The notes under the pieces: generated by a model
Told to the model about the DNA's origin: nothing
Databases searched by the model: none
The model's input: only the letters and a program-made list of their open reading frames with translations
Part shown: positions 1-8,974 of the stretch, one piece after another
Layout of the letters: the number at the start of each line of letters is the position of its first letter
Position numbering within the stretch: position 1 is the stretch's first letter
Made by a program: the position numbers and the translations under genes
NCBI GenBank assembly: GCA_932294355.1
Contig: OW028761.1
Location: forward strand, 124,001 to 188,000
Direction: 5' to 3'
Origin: Aporophyla lueneburgensis
Taxonomy: Eukaryota > Arthropoda > Insecta > Lepidoptera > Noctuidae
Length of the DNA stretch: 64,000 nt

Positions 1-294
1 AAAGAGAAAATATTTATATCCTCAGCCTTAACAGCAACAACATTTATGTTGTCACCGACGAAGGGTAGAGGAATCGGGGAAAATGATACTCAAAGCACAT
101 CCCCCATATCCATCAGGTCTGTCATTACGAACACAGCTAAAACACGGCATCCTAAAATTACTTTCAGGTAATAGCCATGTCTCAGCTATGCCGCATATTG
201 ATGGTTTATATTTGTTTATTAAAAAGGAAAGATCAGGCTTCCTGGGAGTAATACTCCTCGCGTTCCATTGCAGGAATGTCAGGGGATGGAACAT
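1..294 (-). pseudogene. LINE ORF2 5' end: endonuclease start, frameshifted
   Basis: An 80-residue frame (294 to 52) starts with the APE-type endonuclease signature FLQWNARSI, followed by the catalytic-type Glu in GIAETWL and a region ending GYGGCALSI. It then runs into a stop at 52-54. A second frame resumes the domain (INVVAVKA-like strand, complement of about 1-50), so an indel lies near 55-80. The rest of ORF2 (RT) is outside the window. This copy cannot encode an active ORF2 as written. Confidence 0.7.
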
Positions 295-1664
295 TGTGAA
301 TGTAATTTAGGATTGAGGTCAATTTTAAGGCAACTCAAATTTATCAGAACAGTCATTAACATGTTTGTAATTAATTCTAAAATGTTTTTCGAGCTGTCTG
401 TTTCTGTGAAAGTTATTGGATCGGCGGCTTCCGCTGGGAAGGCGCAGCCATTATTGGAGGGGGAAAATGAATAATCTCTAGTGAGTGCTTGATGAGCTTG
501 CTTATTATAACCTGGAGAAGGGGGGGCACGGGGTTTAGGGTTAGGGAAGACCGTTTTACGGTATGATCTTTGGGTGGCAGGGATTGGGCTTGAGGACTGG
601 GATTGGGACTTATTAATTGTAACCTTGTTACGAGGGGAGAATTTTGAGACATCGGCATAATATGATCTGGAAACAGGAGGGAAAACCCGACTTGCCTCTG
701 CATATGAAATTGATTTTTCGGCCATCAGAGCTTTGATGCTCTTCTGTCGGCCCAATTCAGGACAAGCATTGTAATTTGCAAAATGGTTACCAGTACAGGA
801 AATGCAGAAACCTAACTCAGGGGTGGTTCCACATCCATCACCTGGATGGTCACCACCACATTTGAAACAACGTGGTTTTGATCTACACAAAGTCCGAGTA
901 TGCCCAAACCGACAACAATGGTAACATTGGATTGTTGGGTATGTGTATTTCTCAACTGTAAGAGCTGAGTAAAAACAAAATACCCTTTTAGGAAGAACTT
1001 GCCCATCAAAAGTAAGTACGACTGTCTGCGTCGGCTTCCATTCAGCTATACCAGAAGAGGTAACCTTCCGGCTCATCCTCCTAGCCTTCATGATAGCACC
1101 ACAACCTTCAGGAACCTTTATGTTTTCGATAATTTCATTTTCCAACCATTCAGTAGGGATACCCCTAACAAGACCCATTCGAGTAATATTGAACTGAGGG
1201 ATGGAAGCAATATAATTATGTTGAATGAGTAAATTACGCATTAGAAAACTATTTGCATCCTGATGCGATTTGAACTCAACTGATAATTTATTTCTACCAA
1301 TGCGTTTGACCCCATCGAGGCGTACGTTATTAATGTTATTTTTAGTCAAAAACATACCAAACTTGACCGGTTGTAGCACAGTGCCTGAAGTTTGACCATC
1401 CTTAAGGGAAACATGGACAATATATGGCGCGTTATCTCTGGCTGTATAAGTTAGTCTGCCAATAATGTTTTTCGGTACCTTGGGAGGAATCTTTGGAGTA
1501 GCAGGAGGGGACACAGTGACTCTCTTCCGATTTGAAGTCTCCGTTTCTGTTTTGGGGTCTTGCGTGATTATTTGGGTGTCATGGGGTAGGGAGACGGTCA
1601 AGACAGGAGGAAGATCAAAAACTTCATCAGGGGGGTCGGGATCAGGAGGCTTTTTGGAGTTCAT
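279..1664 (-). CDS. LINE ORF1 (gag-like nucleic-acid-binding protein)
   Basis: 461-residue open frame. The N-terminal third is low-complexity and rich in Pro, Thr and charged residues; the middle resembles the RRM/PRE_C2HC-like region of Jockey ORF1; a Cys-rich cluster around residues 245-300 has three knuckles, with cores CYHCCRFGHTRTLC, CFKCGGDHPGDGC and CISCTGNHFANYNAC. The first is C-x2-C-x4-H-x4-C. The C-terminal ~130 residues are Ser/Pro/Lys rich. In this family ORF1 binds element RNA to form the RNP used in target-primed reverse transcription. The start is the first Met after an upstream stop and sits 75 nt inside the element, so it is plausible. No internal stop is seen, so ORF1 may be recent even though ORF2 is broken. 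Confidence 0.8.
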   Translation of the reverse strand: MNSKKPPDPDPPDEVFDLPPVLTVSLPHDTQIITQDPKTETETSNRKRVTVSPPATPKIPPKVPKNIIGRLTYTARDNAPYIVHVSLKDGQTSGTVLQPVKFGMFLTKNNINNVRLDGVKRIGRNKLSVEFKSHQDANSFLMRNLLIQHNYIASIPQFNITRMGLVRGIPTEWLENEIIENIKVPEGCGAIMKARRMSRKVTSSGIAEWKPTQTVVLTFDGQVLPKRVFCFYSALTVEKYTYPTIQCYHCCRFGHTRTLCRSKPRCFKCGGDHPGDGCGTTPELGFCISCTGNHFANYNACPELGRQKSIKALMAEKSISYAEASRVFPPVSRSYYADVSKFSPRNKVTINKSQSQSSSPIPATQRSYRKTVFPNPKPRAPPSPGYNKQAHQALTRDYSFSPSNNGCAFPAEAADPITFTETDSSKNILELITNMLMTVLINLSCLKIDLNPKLHSQCSIP

Positions 1665-1740
1665 GATGGCGGATGAAGTTTTTTTTTAAAAAAATGGATA
1701 GTCTCGAAAAGTTTCACTCAACTCGGAATCGGTCCACTAG

Positions 1741-2089
1741 GAATCGGAAAAATTAAAAGAGAAATAGATTTCTTGGAGATTTCAAGATATATTTTCTTAA
1801 ATTAATTAAATTTTCCCAATTTAGCACAGTCTGTCAGGCTGTCGTATCGTCCGTCAAGTCCCGATTTATTAACTTAAAAATAGCTGAAATAAAATATTAA
1901 CTCAAATTTTCATGTTGTGACAAGCCAAATTGTCAACTGTCAGTTACTGTTCTGCTTAGTCTATGAATGGCTACTTTTTGGTTTATATAATTTTAAATTA
2001 TTTTTATCAGTATGTCTAGCTATTTGATTTTATTAATTATTACGATTGTTTACTAAATAACTTAACTTAAAATTATATTTTTAAAATTC
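1741..2089. other. AT-rich interval, no gene seen
   Basis: AT-rich sequence between the LINE and the repeat block. No ORF, TIR or LTR was recognised. TGTTGTGAC at 1914 could be an LTR start paired with TAACA at about 2656, but no flanking duplication supports that. Confidence 0.4.
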
Positions 2090-2231
2090 TTTACGCACTC
2101 ATTTGGCCAGCTACACTCACTCATGTGGCCAGCTACACGCACTCATGGATATGTCCTGGCCGACTACACTTGTCAGATGAGATGATGACTATGAATATTT
2201 TGAAAATGTTTGGAAAGGGAAGCCGGCTTTG

Positions 2232-2239
2232 GTATAAAA
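2232..2239 (+). promoter_or_regulatory. TATA-like element
   Basis: TATAAAAA flanked by GG and GGGG, a strong-looking Pol II core element, about 45 nt upstream of the minisatellite. No downstream gene is attached to it; a solo LTR is the most likely owner. Confidence 0.3.
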
Positions 2240-2265
2240 AGGGGCGTCTGAACCGCTGATGGCCG

Positions 2266-2590
2266 ACACTCTAGAGGACCACACTCTGGAGGCCGTACAC
2301 TCTGGAGGACACACTCTGGAAGACTGTAGACTCTGGGAAACTACTCTGAAGCGCCCGCACTCTGGGAAACTACTCTCAAGCGCCCACACTCTGGGAAACT
2401 ACTCTCAAGCGCCCACACTCTGGGAAACTACTCTGAAGCGCCCACACTCTGGGGAAACTACTCTGAAGTCCGTCTACTCTGAAGCGTTCACACTCTGAAG
2501 CCCGTCTACTCTGAAGCCCGTCTACTCTGAACTCTGAAGCCGGTCTACTCTGAAGCCCTCTTGAAGCGTTCTACTCTGACAGTTTACTCT
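2266..2590 (+). repeat. Minisatellite, ~29-bp unit degenerating to ~18 bp
   Basis: Four near-perfect 29-bp units (2330-2450) with cores CTCTGGGAAACTACTCT and GAAGCGCCCA, flanked on both sides by shorter degenerate units (CTCTGGAGG... on the left, CTCTGAAGCCCGTCTA on the right). The phrase ACTCTG recurs about 20 times. An 79-codon open frame across it (2259-2498) is a by-product of a repeat lacking stops, not a gene. Confidence 0.75.
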
Positions 2591-2749
2591 TTTTCATTTA
2601 ATAAATTGTATCAGATCTGCCTTAACAATTTCTTTCACTAAGCAGATTCGTAACAATGCAAAAGCGACTTAACTACTTTAGCTAGTTTATACCATAATAA
2701 AAAATAGAACTCTTTGTCAGGTAACTTCTGGCAAAAAGTAATACGCGCT

Positions 2750-3053
2750 TTTTTTGCATGGGAATTCATCAAATGACTTCTTCCGCTCTAGGCGGAGCGG
2801 AAGGGCATGTCAAACTTTTATCAACTAAAACCCACCCGTGTTCCTTCAGTTGCTCATATGCCAGGGCCATGGTAACTCTTTCGAATAAATCTCACGACCC
2901 TGGCGGACATCGGTCCTAGCAGACCCCTTCAGTATTGCTGACATCTCTTTGAGGCGCGCGTAGAGTACTACGCGCCGTCGACCCGAGCTTGGTCCTTACC
3001 GGGCGGCGAGCTACCCATTGCTCGCCGCCCGCAAGCTCGCGCCTACGGTGGCC
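2750..3053 (-). mobile_element. R1-clade LINE 3' end, minus-oriented arm
   Basis: Begins with a T run (complement of a polyA tail) and matches, inverted, the 3' UTR at 3535-3822, including the GGGAA(T)TCATCAAATGACTTC end and the GGGCGGCGAGCTACCC inner block. Homology to the plus arm stops at about 3053, inside the last few codons of ORF2. With the plus arm it forms a ~300-bp inverted repeat. Confidence 0.7.
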
Positions 3054-3054
3054 G

Positions 3055-3534
3055 GAACTCTACCGGCACGCCACAATTGCGGCGGTAAGTCCCCTCTTTG
3101 AGGAGTGGATAGAGAGGCGTCACGGCGTCCTCACCTTCCGCCTGACGCAGGTTCTCACCGGGCATGGGTGCTTCGGTGGGTTCCTGTTCAGGATAAAGCG
3201 GGAGGATACGCCCGGGTGTTTCCATTGCGAGGATCGTCTGGAGGACACGGTGGAGCATACGGTGGAGGTGTGCCCTGCCTGGGCGGAGCACCACCGTGTC
3301 CTCGTGGAGGCGATTGGCGGCGGCGACCTCTCGCGTCCGGCCCTGGTGCGAGCCATGGTACGGAGCGAGAGGGAATGGGAAGCCGTCACCTCCTTCTGCG
3401 AAGCAGTAATGCTCGCGAAGGAGGAGGCGGGGCGCGTGAGGGAGTGGCAGTCTCTGCGCCCTCACGTCCCTAGCCGCCGCAGGAGGAGACGCTCCGGGCG
3501 TCGGGAGTCGATTGCGGACTCCCGGCCACCATAG
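3055..3534 (+). pseudogene. C-terminal fragment of R1-clade LINE ORF2
   Basis: The frame covers the C-terminal part of the ORF2 polyprotein after the RT: LTFRLTQVLTGHGCFG, then a Cys-His motif of the form C-x2-C-x8-H-x4-C (CFHCEDRLEDTVEHTVEVC) followed by PAW. This motif is typical of the R1/TRAS/SART group C-terminus. The tail is Arg-rich. The protein is truncated at its N-terminus; in-frame sequence upstream of 3055 belongs to the inverted arm. Endonuclease and RT are absent, so it is dead. Confidence 0.75.
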
Positions 3535-3836
3535 GCGCGAGCTTGCGGGTGGCGAGCAATGGGTAGCTCGCCGCCCGGCAAGGACCAAGCTCGGGTCGAC
3601 GGCGCGCAGTGTTCCACGCGCGCCTCAAAGATATGTCAGCAGCAGTGTAGGGGTCTACTAGGACCGATGCCTGCTGGGGTCGCGTGATTGTTCGAAAGTG
3701 ATACCGTGACCCTGGCACATGGGTAACTGATGGAACACGGGTGGGTTTTAGTCAGTAAAAGTCTGACACGCCCTCACGCTCCGTCCAGAGCGGGAGAACT
3801 CATTTGATGATTTCCCATCCTGAAAAAAAAAAAAAG
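3055..3836 (+). mobile_element. R1-clade LINE 3' end, plus-oriented arm with ORF2 tail and polyA
   Basis: 5'-truncated LINE: the last ~160 codons of ORF2 (3055-3534), a GC-rich 3' UTR and an A-rich tail (3823-3836). It lies head-to-head with the minus arm. The outermost 150 bp recur at 5768-5917, 20696-20848 and 25290-25440, so this 3' end has been copied repeatedly. No flanking duplication was found around the head-to-head pair. Confidence 0.75.
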
Positions 3837-3989
3837 AGGAAAAAGATTAGTATGCTTTGTGATAAAAAATATTGAAATGAAATCAGGTTCAGTGGCTGAA
3901 GATAAAACGTATTAGGTATGTAAAAGGAGAATACAGTTTTTTTTTTTAACTAGGAGCGACAATTTTCTTATAGAAATTCGAGAAAATTC

Positions 3990-4290
3990 ATCGACAACCA
4001 AATTCCAAAGTGCGCTGAATCACGCCTATTTGACGCGAAATAAGAAGCGGCCTACTGAAAATAATATGCCATCTGTTAATCTTCAACTGCCAGACAAATT
4101 AAACCATCTTTATGAAGAACAGCTGCAAATAAGTGAAACCAGAAAAAAAAATTAATTAATCTTTGCAACAAACAAATGATACCTGAGGAGCTTCACGGTT
4201 GGTTCCAAACTTAAAAACTGACAATGAGATAGCTGATATATTACCTGAACCAGCAGTTGGTGAAATTGAAAGTGGAGAAGATGAATAATA
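3990..4290 (+). pseudogene. Degenerate coding relic, probably a transposase C-terminus
   Basis: Pieces of a once-coding sequence in shifted frames: around 4045-4160 a Lys/Arg-rich stretch then a Leu-rich one (LQLPDKLNHLYEEQ), a stop near 4152, and a final acidic tail in another frame ending ...EIESGEDE before TAA at about 4286-4288. Acidic tails of this type close several DNA transposases, including the one at 8975. I cannot name the family. At least two frame changes make it non-functional. Confidence 0.35.
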
Positions 4291-4834
4291 ATTATATTTA
4301 AACGTAAATTAAATGATTATAATGTGATTAAAAGTAACTAATTAATATAATTGTCCATGTAACCTTTTTACTCTTTGAAAGTCAATAAATATTTACATAT
4401 AAAACCAACTAACTTTTTTCCTTGATGTACTAACAATAAGTACCTTCGTATAGCATTGTTAATTTTAAATCACACGCAATAATTTACCAAAGCTACCTAA
4501 CTTTCAATATAAATCATTAAAAACATCAATAGTTTAGCTTCAAACGCATTTTCGCTATGTACATGTAAAACCGACTAACTGTACGACCTTAGCCATGAAT
4601 TTCCTTATTTCCAGATTTTTATCACACATATTTACATATACTACAAATAAATTAAATATTTACTATATTACCTACCACGTGACTAATAAAGTAATTAAAA
4701 TCTATTGAAATTATAATATTTTAATTAGGTATAAACATTTAAAACGGAATAACACAAAATTGACTTGACTGCACTTAGAAGGTTTTCGCAGTAAACCCTC
4801 GATTTGGTCTAACGTTTAATACGTATATTGTTTA
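4291..4834. other. AT-rich interval, no gene seen
   Basis: Very AT-rich. It contains AATAAATATTT-like runs that could be 3' processing signals of the preceding relic, but no ORF or repeat boundary I can define. Confidence 0.4.
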
Positions 4835-4886
4835 CTAGCTTTTGCCCGCGGCTTCGCCCGCGTGGATGTCGGAAATTATCGCAAGA
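4835..4886 (-). mobile_element. Helitron-like 3' terminus (fragment)
   Basis: CTAG at 4835-4838 followed by the hairpin-forming TTTTGCCCGCGGCTTCGCCC, the complement of the lepidopteran Helitron 3' end (short GC-rich hairpin just before CTAG-T). Truncated: homology ends where a CATCATCAT run begins. Confidence 0.6.
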
Positions 4887-5085
4887 GGACATCATCATCA
4901 TCAGCCTATAATGTGGCCTGTACATAAAATTACCCCTTTTTCCTATGGGGGTAGGCAGAAACTACGGAACGCCACCTGCTACGATCCTTTCATATCATGT
5001 GTGTTTGATGTACTTAAAATAAAACTAATAGTATTCAGAGTAAGAAGACTGCGACATAGGGCAGGACTGAATTGAATATAAGTCT
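4887..5085 (+). repeat. Dispersed repeat sharing the GGGGGTAGGCAGAAACT block
   Basis: Starts with (CATCAT)n and contains TATGGGGGTAGGCAGAAACT, the block that also opens the repeats at 31940, 60575 and 61540. Only the first part is shared here; the rest (to about 5085) is unassigned. Confidence 0.45.
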
Positions 5086-5149
5086 TTTCAACCGACGAAA
5101 AAAAACGGAGGAGGTTCTCAATTCGACGCATATATATATTTTTTTTTTT

Positions 5150-6180
5150 TTTTATGTATGATCAGGCATAACTTTTTACATAGTGGTCCGATTGTGACAA
5201 TTCTTCTTCTATTGGAAAGGGTATACTCCCAAGGTGGTCCCATATAAATTTGGAAAACAAAACCGAACCCTAAGGGTTGGAAAACAGGGGATGATTGATT
5301 GTTCACTCACTGATTGTAACGTATAAACACGCATAACTTGTTACATAGTGGTCCGATTGTGACAATTCTTCTTTTATTGGAAAGGGTATACTCCCAAAGT
5401 GGTCTCATATAAATTTGGAAAACAAAATCGAATCCTAAGGGTTGGAAAACAGGGGATGATTGATTGTTCACTCACTGACACTCACAACTTTTTACATAGT
5501 GGTCCGATTGTGACAATTCTTCTTCTATTGGAAAGGGTATACTCCCAAGGTAGTCCCATATAAATTTGGAAAACAAAATCGAACCCTAAGGGTTGGAAAA
5601 CAGGGGATGATTGATTGTTCACTCACTGATTGTAACGTATAAACACGCATGTTCTTGTTACATAGTAGTCCGATTGTGACAATTCTTCATCTATTGGAAA
5701 GGGTTTACTCCCAAGGTGGTCTCATATAAATTTTGAAAACAAAATCGAACCCTAAGGGTTGGAAAACCGCGTGATTGTTCGAAAGAGATACCGTGACACT
5801 GGCACATGGGCAACTGATGGAACATGGGTGGGATTTAGTCAGTAAAAGTCTGACACGCCCTCCCGCTCCACCCAGAGCGGGAGAAGTCATTTGATGATTT
5901 CCCATCCAGAAAAAAAAAGGGTTGGAAAACAGGGGATGATTGATTGTTCACTCACTGACACTCACAACTTTTTACATAGTGGTCCGATTGTGACAATTCT
6001 TCTTCTATTGGAAAGGGTATACTCCCAAGGTGGTCCCATATAAATTTGGAAAACAAAATCGAACCCTAAGGGTTGGAAAACAGGGGATGATTGATTGTTC
6101 ACTCACTGATTGTAACGTATAAACACGCATAACTTTGTACAGAGTAGTCCGATTTTGATAATTCTTTTATTGTTGGATAG
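5150..6180. repeat. Tandem array, unit ~155-165 bp, about six copies
   Basis: Each unit has the order TTACATAGTGGTCCGATTGT, GACAATTCTTC, TATTGGAAAGGGTAT, CTCCCAAGGTGGTC, AACCCTAAGGGTTGGAAAAC, GATGATTGATTGTTCACTCA. Copies start near 5175, 5340, 5493, 5655, 5970 and 6135; some lack the GTAACGTATAAACACGCAT linker, giving two unit lengths. One unit is split by the R1-type insertion at 5768-5917. Short antisense ORFs across the array are repeat by-products. Confidence 0.85.
5768..5917 (+). mobile_element. R1-type LINE 3'-end insertion with 12-bp target duplication
   Basis: A 150-bp 5'-truncated copy of the R1-type 3' UTR (compare 3660-3836), ending in an A run. It is flanked by GGGTTGGAAAAC at 5756-5767 and 5918-5929, a direct duplication of sequence belonging to the tandem unit. 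The A tail plus variable-length duplication is diagnostic of target-primed reverse transcription. Confidence 0.85.
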
Positions 6181-6237
6181 GGTATACCTTGCCAAGTATT
6201 ATTAGTACATTAAAGCCACAAAAAAATCATAAAATAA

Positions 6238-6428
6238 AAACTTTTTAACAAAAAATTAAACCGCCGAAAAACTGAAAAGCATAAAATAATAAACCTTAAA
6301 ATTTTGAGTCGGCGCTGAAAAATCAATGAACAAGGAACACTCAAAGCGCCGACTCATAATTTTAAGGTTTATTATTTTATGCTTTTCAGTTTTTCGGCGG
6401 TTTAATTTTTTGTTAAAAAGTTTTTTTG
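6238..6428. repeat. Foldback (arms ~85 bp)
   Basis: Left arm 6240-6325 and right arm 6340-6428 are near-perfect reverse complements, from TTTTTAACAAAAAATTAAAC through CCGCCGAAAAACTGAAAAGC to AGTCGGCGCT, with a ~20-nt loop. It has the form of a foldback MITE; the target duplication was not resolved. Confidence 0.8.
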
Positions 6429-6689
6429 GTTTTTCTTAACGCTCCTATTCTACCTATACCTACAGAGACTTAATTATTTACCAGACACCAAATTAAACAT
6501 AGTTATAAGAATAGTACTTTGGCCAGTGGCTTCGCCCGTATAGCTGTAGAAAAATATCACCCGGGAACCTACTACCGGGATAAAATATCTATGGTAAGCT
6601 ATATAAGATGTATCTATTCATCCACCTGAGGTGGTAAAGAAGCTATAGAAGCAACAAGAAATTTTTTATCTAAGCGTTTTTGAATTTTC
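6429..6689. other. Short interval with partial Helitron-like end
   Basis: Contains GGCTTCGCCCGTATAGCTG near 6528-6547 and CGGGAACC...CCGGGAT near 6560-6585, which resemble the complement of a Helitron-like 3' region seen intact at 11140-11201. Otherwise nothing is recognised. Confidence 0.35.
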
Positions 6690-7417
6690 GTTGTTATATG
6701 TTGTTAGTTTTAGAGATTTTGTTGTTATATCATCTATTACTTACCCACTTGAAAATGCTCCAATTGATATCACCTATGATAATTCTAAAATAGAAGAAGC
6801 CCACAACGTAAAATTTTTAGGTATTACCATAGACAACAAATTGACTTGGAAAACCACACCTAGAACAAGTTTGCAAAGCGATTAAGCAAGTCAGCATACC
6901 TTCTATTTCAACTGTCAAAAAAAGTGAATATGGAGACACTATTAATGGCGTATCATGGACTGGTATCATCGGTATTGCTATATGGTGTAATTTTCTGGGG
7001 ACAGTCAACAAACCGAGAACTCATATTTAAGATGCAAAAGAGATGTGTTCGATCGATGTGTGGATTGAAAAAGACAGACAGTTGCGTTCCATATTTTAAA
7101 AAACTTAATATTTTACCTCTCCCGGCTTTGTTAGCTTCGAAACATCATTATTCATAAAAAATAATTCCCATTTATTTCAAAAACTGGCTACAGTAAAGAA
7201 AATGCCAGTACGCACTCAGTATCTAAACACACTGAGCCATGTAAAATGTAAAACAGCATTAATGAAGAAAAGTTTATTTGGCATTGCTCGAGTCTATAAC
7301 AAAATACCCGAACCAATTAAATGCTTGCCAGTAAATAAATTTAAAACTACCCTACACCAGCTGCTACTTCACAAATGCTATTATACATTGGACGAGTTCT
7401 TAAATGACAATTTTTAA
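6690..7417 (+). pseudogene. LINE ORF2 C-terminal relic (same group as the LINE at 34898-42789)
   Basis: Three frame-shifted segments (to 6885, 6924-7157, 7202-7417) line up in order with the last ~200 residues of the ORF2 at 35094: VKFLGITIDNKLTWK, then AYHGLVSSVLLYGVIFWG, then MQKRCVRSMCG, then KTALMKKSLFG and the terminal LLHKCYYTLDEFLND. The order and spacing match, so it is one 5'-truncated copy with at least two frameshifts and a small deletion. A sequence of about 60 bp (AT-rich with AATAAA-like motifs) follows as 3' UTR. Confidence 0.8.
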
Positions 7418-7901
7418 TTATCCCCAATATTGTAAAAATAAATTCATTTACTAATTTTAATCTGTAACAATTTATTAATACTAGTGATCGCCCACTGGTC
7501 GAAATTCGACCGTACTTCATTTGAATAGAAATACATTATTAAATGAAAAAAAAATATATAATAATAAATATAAAAAATAATATGGTTATATTTGACATTC
7601 AGTAACACTATAGACAAATTGTTGACTCTGTACTACTGTGGAGAGGATTCGCTGGGGGGATGGTGATGGTCAGGACCAGGACGTAGGTGTAATGAGTAAA
7701 GAATACTTCTTCAGGACTCTCTTCTTTATTTTCTTAATACTTCTTAACTGCTGGACATAGAATGAATTATCACAGAAAGCTCTGTTTTTATAGAATTTGC
7801 CCTATTATTTTTAATTAATTATGACAGTTCAAAATGTCATAATTATAACCAGCCTGTACAATCGTGAGGCATATAACCTCTACAGTTTGCACACGTCACT
7901 A
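7418..7901. other. Intergenic AT-rich stretch
   Basis: Contains a CCCACTGGTCGAAATTCGAC inverted-repeat-like motif near 7489 and a GC-richer patch at 7635-7690, with no ORF or boundary I can defend. Confidence 0.35.
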
Positions 7902-8119
7902 GAGTCTGGCACACGAATGTTGATCCTGAAAAACAGCGGCAAATTAAAAAAATCCAAGTGTGGTAACCCGGAGTGCAATAGGAATAACTAGTTTTGATAT
8001 TTGTAAAAAAAAATATTAAGTTCAAACAAGGTTGAAACCGATTTTTCGTGGTAGTATAGTATTCTGACGAATGAATACGGTGGATTGACATATTTTTTAT
8101 ACAAAGCTACCAAATCATA

Positions 8120-8610
8120 TCTATACTAATATTATAAAGCTGAAGAGTTTGTTTGTTTGTTTGTTTGTTTGTTTGTTTGTTTGTTTGATTGAACGCGCTA
8201 ATCTCAGGAACTACTGGTCCGAATTGAAAAATTCTTTTTGGATTGGGTAGCCTATTTATCGAGGGAGGCTATAGGCTATATAACATCACGCCACAATAAA
8301 GAGGAGCGGAGCAGTAATGAAAAATGTTGCAAAAACGGGGAAAATTTATTCCTTTTGAGAGTTTCCGTTGCGTGCGCTGCGTAAACGGTTAAAGTAACGC
8401 AAAAATCATGTATGACGGAATTGTTCCTTTTAAAAAGTTCAAAAAAAAAGTCCGCGAGAGCATATGTCTATCTTTTAAGGTTGACTCACTATAACTCAAA
8501 AGGAGCGAGCAGCAACGAAAAATGGACGAAAACTAGCAGGCAAATCGATGCGACGGGAAGGGTCAGGGGAGCAAAAATTTGACGCGGACGAAGTCGCGGG
8601 CAGAAGCTAT
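8120..8610 (+). mobile_element. Non-autonomous Helitron-like element
   Basis: Starts TCTATACTAATATTATAAAG just after an A, runs through a (TTTG)n microsatellite (8146-8186), and ends with GACGAAGTCGCGGGCAGAAG followed by CTAT. The canonical end would be CTAG; here the last base differs. No coding capacity. Inserted in the 3' flank of the IS630-like transposase gene. Confidence 0.75.
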
Positions 8611-8713
8611 ACTATATATTAGTAAAAGTTATTTGACAATTGAATATTCGACCAGTGAATTACGTAAATGAGTTCTGATTAATTTAAATAGATTTCACCA
8701 GTTTTATATCGAA

Positions 8714-8842
8714 CTAGCTGTCCGCCGCAGTTTTATCCGCATTTTGGTTACTGAAAGAATTTTTTAAATCGGACCAGTAGTTCCTAAGATTAGCGCGTTC
8801 AAACAAACAAACAAACTCTTCAGCTTTATAATATTAGTATCT
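8714..8842 (-). mobile_element. Helitron-like element, internally deleted, inverted
   Basis: CTAG at 8714-8717 (complement of a 3' end) and AATATTAGTAT at 8831-8841 (complement of the 5' end), with the (CAAA)n tract between. The two ends of the 8120 family are present but the middle is missing. It is inverted relative to the 8120 copy, forming a foldback pair around 8120-8842. Confidence 0.65.
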
Positions 8843-8974
8843 GTAAACTTTAGTTATTTTATTAATTATCGTATGCAATGATCGTAATTAATGAGGTTCA
8901 TAGACATCAAGCTATTTAGACTATGTATGTTGATAGAAAAAAAAATTAACGGTTAATTATTTAAATACTTTATT

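Larger units (their letters stand above)
1..1740 (-). mobile_element. Jockey-type non-LTR retrotransposon (LINE), 5' part
   Basis: Minus-strand LINE cut by the left window edge. It contains a complete ORF1 (1664 to 279) and the first part of ORF2 (294 leftwards), overlapping by about 16 nt in a different frame, the usual Jockey-group arrangement. About 75 nt of 5' UTR-like sequence lies between ORF1 and the approximate 5' end near 1740; I could not fix the exact end or a target duplication because the 3' end lies outside the window. Seen: two overlapping ORFs, Cys-His knuckles, endonuclease start. Family knowledge: Jockey-group LINEs carry this gag-like ORF1 and an EN-RT ORF2. Confidence 0.8.
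2090..2660 (+). repeat. Candidate solo-LTR-like block with TATA box, minisatellite and polyA signal
   Basis: The block starts with two copies of a 24-nt phrase built on GGCCAGCTACAC...ACTCA, then has a TATA-like TATAAAAA at 2232-2239 in a GC-rich setting, then a tandem repeat, then an AATAAA-like ATAAATTG at about 2601, ending near TTCGTAACA at 2648-2656. A core promoter followed about 370 bp later by a polyadenylation signal is what a solo LTR looks like. No partner LTR, PBS or target duplication was found, so the LTR reading is inference only. Confidence 0.3.

Noticed and set aside
2259..2498. 79-codon ORF
   Set aside because: Made of minisatellite units without stops; no protein-like composition.
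3043..3588. 181-codon minus-strand ORF mirroring the plus ORF at 2989-3534
   Set aside because: It is antisense to the R1-type ORF2 fragment; its first residues match the other ORF only because both begin in the inverted arms.
5118..5905. Minus-strand ORFs of 60-66 codons
   Set aside because: They lie in the tandem array and the inserted LINE tail.
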